Source: Candidatus Iainarchaeum sp.
GTDB taxonomy: Archaea; Iainarchaeota; Iainarchaeia; Iainarchaeales; JAAZKV01
Length of the DNA stretch: 41,956 bases
Assembly: GCA_028690725.1 (NCBI GenBank)
Contig: JAQVAR010000001.1
Coordinates: 1 to 41,956 of the forward strand
Direction of reading: 5' to 3'
Shown here: positions 40,583 to 41,956 of the stretch, piece after piece
How the letters are laid out: every line of letters begins with the position of its first letter
Position numbering within the stretch: the first letter of the stretch is position 1
The notes under the pieces: model-generated
Told to the model about the DNA's origin: nothing
What the model saw: the letters and a program-made list of their open reading frames with translations, nothing else
The model's database searches: none
Translations under genes and position numbers: made by a program

Positions 40583-41149
40583 TTAATATGGTTTCAAGAC
40601 ATTAATAATTGTTAGCAATGGTGGCTCACTAACAACCCCATAAAAAATATAAACAAATAAACCAAGAGGAACCCAATTAAAAAAGAAAAATAATAAAAAC
40701 AAAAATAATGATACTGAAGAAAAAATCCCAATAAAAATTTTTATGATATCAGAATATTGTTTTTCTTTTTGATTCTCAATAATAAAACTGGAAAAAAATT
40801 CAAAAAATAATAAAACAATTGAAAGGATTATTGTTACAATTAATATTCTAATTAATGCAAGACAAATCATTAAAAAAAATTCTAAAAAATTGTATTCTAA
40901 TTCTGGTTCAGTTGGAAATGCCAAACTAGCCCCAATAAAAACAAAATACATATAAAAAGAAAATATTAAAATAAAAATTATTATTAAATTAAGCAAAAGA
41001 CAAGATTTTATCCAAGAAAAATTATACTTTTCAACAATTTTTTTCCTCAAAGGATCAAAAAGCTTACAAATAATAAACATTATTATTGAAAGAGGAATAA
41101 CAAATTTTAAAAAATCGATTAACCCAAAAAACAATTCTAAAAAAACCAT
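40583..41149 (-). CDS. Membrane protein of unknown function
   Basis: 188 residues from ATG 41149. Four hydrophobic segments (FFGLIDFLKFVIPLSIIMFI, CLLLNLIIIFILIFSFYMYF, FFLMICLALIRILIVTIILS, and one near the C-terminus) with a loop FPTEPELEYN. The frame could start at TTG 41197, adding 16 residues. It ends 44 bp upstream of the 1500-residue gene and in the same direction, so they may be co-transcribed and work together at the surface. Not recognised. Confidence 0.7.
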   Translation of the reverse strand: MVFLELFFGLIDFLKFVIPLSIIMFIICKLFDPLRKKIVEKYNFSWIKSCLLLNLIIIFILIFSFYMYFVFIGASLAFPTEPELEYNFLEFFLMICLALIRILIVTIILSIVLLFFEFFSSFIIENQKEKQYSDIIKIFIGIFSSVSLFLFLLFFFFNWVPLGLFVYIFYGVVSEPPLLTIINVLKPY

Positions 41150-41284
41150 TTTTATCAATAGAAATAAACGTTTTTTTAGTATAATAATCTTTTGCAACTA
41201 CAAACAAAAAGTAATACAATAAACAAAGCAATAAAAACACAATAATCTTATAAGTTTATAATATTTTAATAAATTGGTGGATTA

Positions 41285-41932
41285 ATGCAAGCATTGTTTT
41301 ATGGAATAGCTATTGCGGGAAGTTTTTCAATAGGCTATTCATTATTAAGAATTATTTTACCAAAAAAACAAGAAGCAAACATACTTGAAAAAATTAGTTA
41401 TAGCTATGCATTAGGATTAATAGTTTTCTTACCCGGAATGATTCTTTCATTATTAATTTTTGAAAAATTTTTTTTTATAACAGCAAGTATTTTCTATGCA
41501 ATATTATTTATAATATTTTTTATAATAAGAAAAAAATTTAATTTAGTTGATGATGTTAAATTATTAGAAGAAAAAAAAATAATATACATACCAAAAAAAG
41601 TTTTAACAAAAGAAGAAAAAATGAAAAACAAAGAAATAGATTATGAAAAACCAAATTTAGATATTATAAGTGAAAAAGAAACCAAAAAACAACTTTTTAA
41701 AGAAAAAAAACTTAATGTAATAGAAAATTTAAGAGAAAAAACATTGGAAATAAAAGAAAAAAAAAGTGATGATAATAGAAAAGAAACCCTTGAAAGATTA
41801 AAGGGTTTTGCAGAACAAGTAAATAAAAAAAAGAAATTAGAAAAAAAAGAAACAATTAATAAAAACAAACAAGATGATATTGATGAAGAGGAAATAGAAA
41901 AAATAGGAAAAGTGAATTTTGATGACAACTGA
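41285..41932 (+). CDS. Membrane protein with charged coiled-coil tail, unknown function
   Basis: 215 residues. Three membrane segments in the first 90 residues (ALFYGIAIAGSFSIGYSLLR, YALGLIVFLPGMILSLLI, FFFITASIFYAILFIIFFII), then about 125 residues of Lys/Glu-rich helical sequence (KEKKLNVIENLREKTLEIK). The tail is probably cytoplasmic. GGTG and ATTA precede ATG 41285. The last 11 bases overlap the next reading frame. Not recognised; the tail is low-complexity, so similarity searches would be unreliable. Confidence 0.7.
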   Translation: MQALFYGIAIAGSFSIGYSLLRIILPKKQEANILEKISYSYALGLIVFLPGMILSLLIFEKFFFITASIFYAILFIIFFIIRKKFNLVDDVKLLEEKKIIYIPKKVLTKEEKMKNKEIDYEKPNLDIISEKETKKQLFKEKKLNVIENLREKTLEIKEKKSDDNRKETLERLKGFAEQVNKKKKLEKKETINKNKQDDIDEEEIEKIGKVNFDDN

Positions 41933-41956
41933 GAAAATTCCAAGAAGAATGCAAAG
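41922..41956 (+). CDS. Start of a further gene, cut by the window edge
   Basis: ATG 41922 opens a frame (MTTEKIPRRMQ) that runs off the window and overlaps the end of the previous gene by 11 bases; AGTGAA precedes it by 6-7 nt as a weak ribosome binding site. Overlap and direction suggest coupled translation. Too short to identify. Confidence 0.4.
   Translation, partial: MTTEKIPRRMQ

Overview
The window is very AT-rich, gene-dense and archaeal. The archaeal evidence is: an archaeal/eukaryotic-type prolyl-tRNA synthetase, a geranylgeranyl reductase-family flavoprotein, archaeal Ogg2-type 8-oxoguanine glycosylase, a PAC2 protein, pilin-like proteins with class III signal peptides (A|QGTIEY), TadB/TadC-like pilus membrane proteins next to an archaeal-type secretion ATPase, and a tRNA-Gln(CUG) with an A1-U72 pair and a canonical bulge-helix-bulge intron. 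Base composition, very short intergenic spaces, many leaderless genes and the mix of surface proteins suggest a DPANN-type archaeon; I cannot fix the phylum. Where an mRNA leader exists the ribosome binding site is usually GGTG, 5-7 nt before the start, and this decides several TTG starts.

Layout. 1-10306 is a surface-glycan island: six glycosyltransferase-like genes (the first cut by the window edge), two FkbM methyltransferases, two class I methyltransferases, a Wzx-like flippase, and the GDP-mannose 4,6-dehydratase/GDP-L-fucose synthase pair. 10381-14546 holds a hicA-like remnant, two PIN/RHH pairs each arranged tail-to-tail, and between them purine salvage (apt, MTA phosphorylase), a 41-codon ORF and truD. 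14586-20674 holds a small exporter, a secreted membrane-anchored FN3/Ig-like protein, and the geranylgeranyl reductase split by a 535-residue LAGLIDADG intein. 20742-26448 encodes two ~930-residue adhesins that begin like archaeal pilins. 26459-26928 is the intron-containing tRNA-Gln and a block of nested short repeats. 26929-30036 contains uppS, a ferritin-like protein, ogg, hsp20, a small coiled-coil protein and a DUF192 protein. 30281-35968 holds the pilus ATPase, proS on the other strand, two TadB/TadC-like membrane proteins and PAC2. 36036-41956 holds a 1500-residue secreted and anchored protein of unknown function, two membrane proteins, and the start of one more gene.

How they fit. The glycan genes, the polyprenyl carrier synthase (uppS) and the flippase would make and export a fucose-type surface glycan; the pilus machine and pilin-like adhesins would form the contact surface. 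The strongest new signal is non-coding. Five minus-strand promoters carry the same element, TTGTAC(C/T)(A/T), exactly 6 bp upstream of the TATA box. They precede the glycosyltransferase operon, the flippase, gmd-fcl, the small exporter and uppS, which suggests a shared regulator for surface-glycan and lipid-carrier genes. No rRNA, CRISPR array, transposase or integrase was seen.
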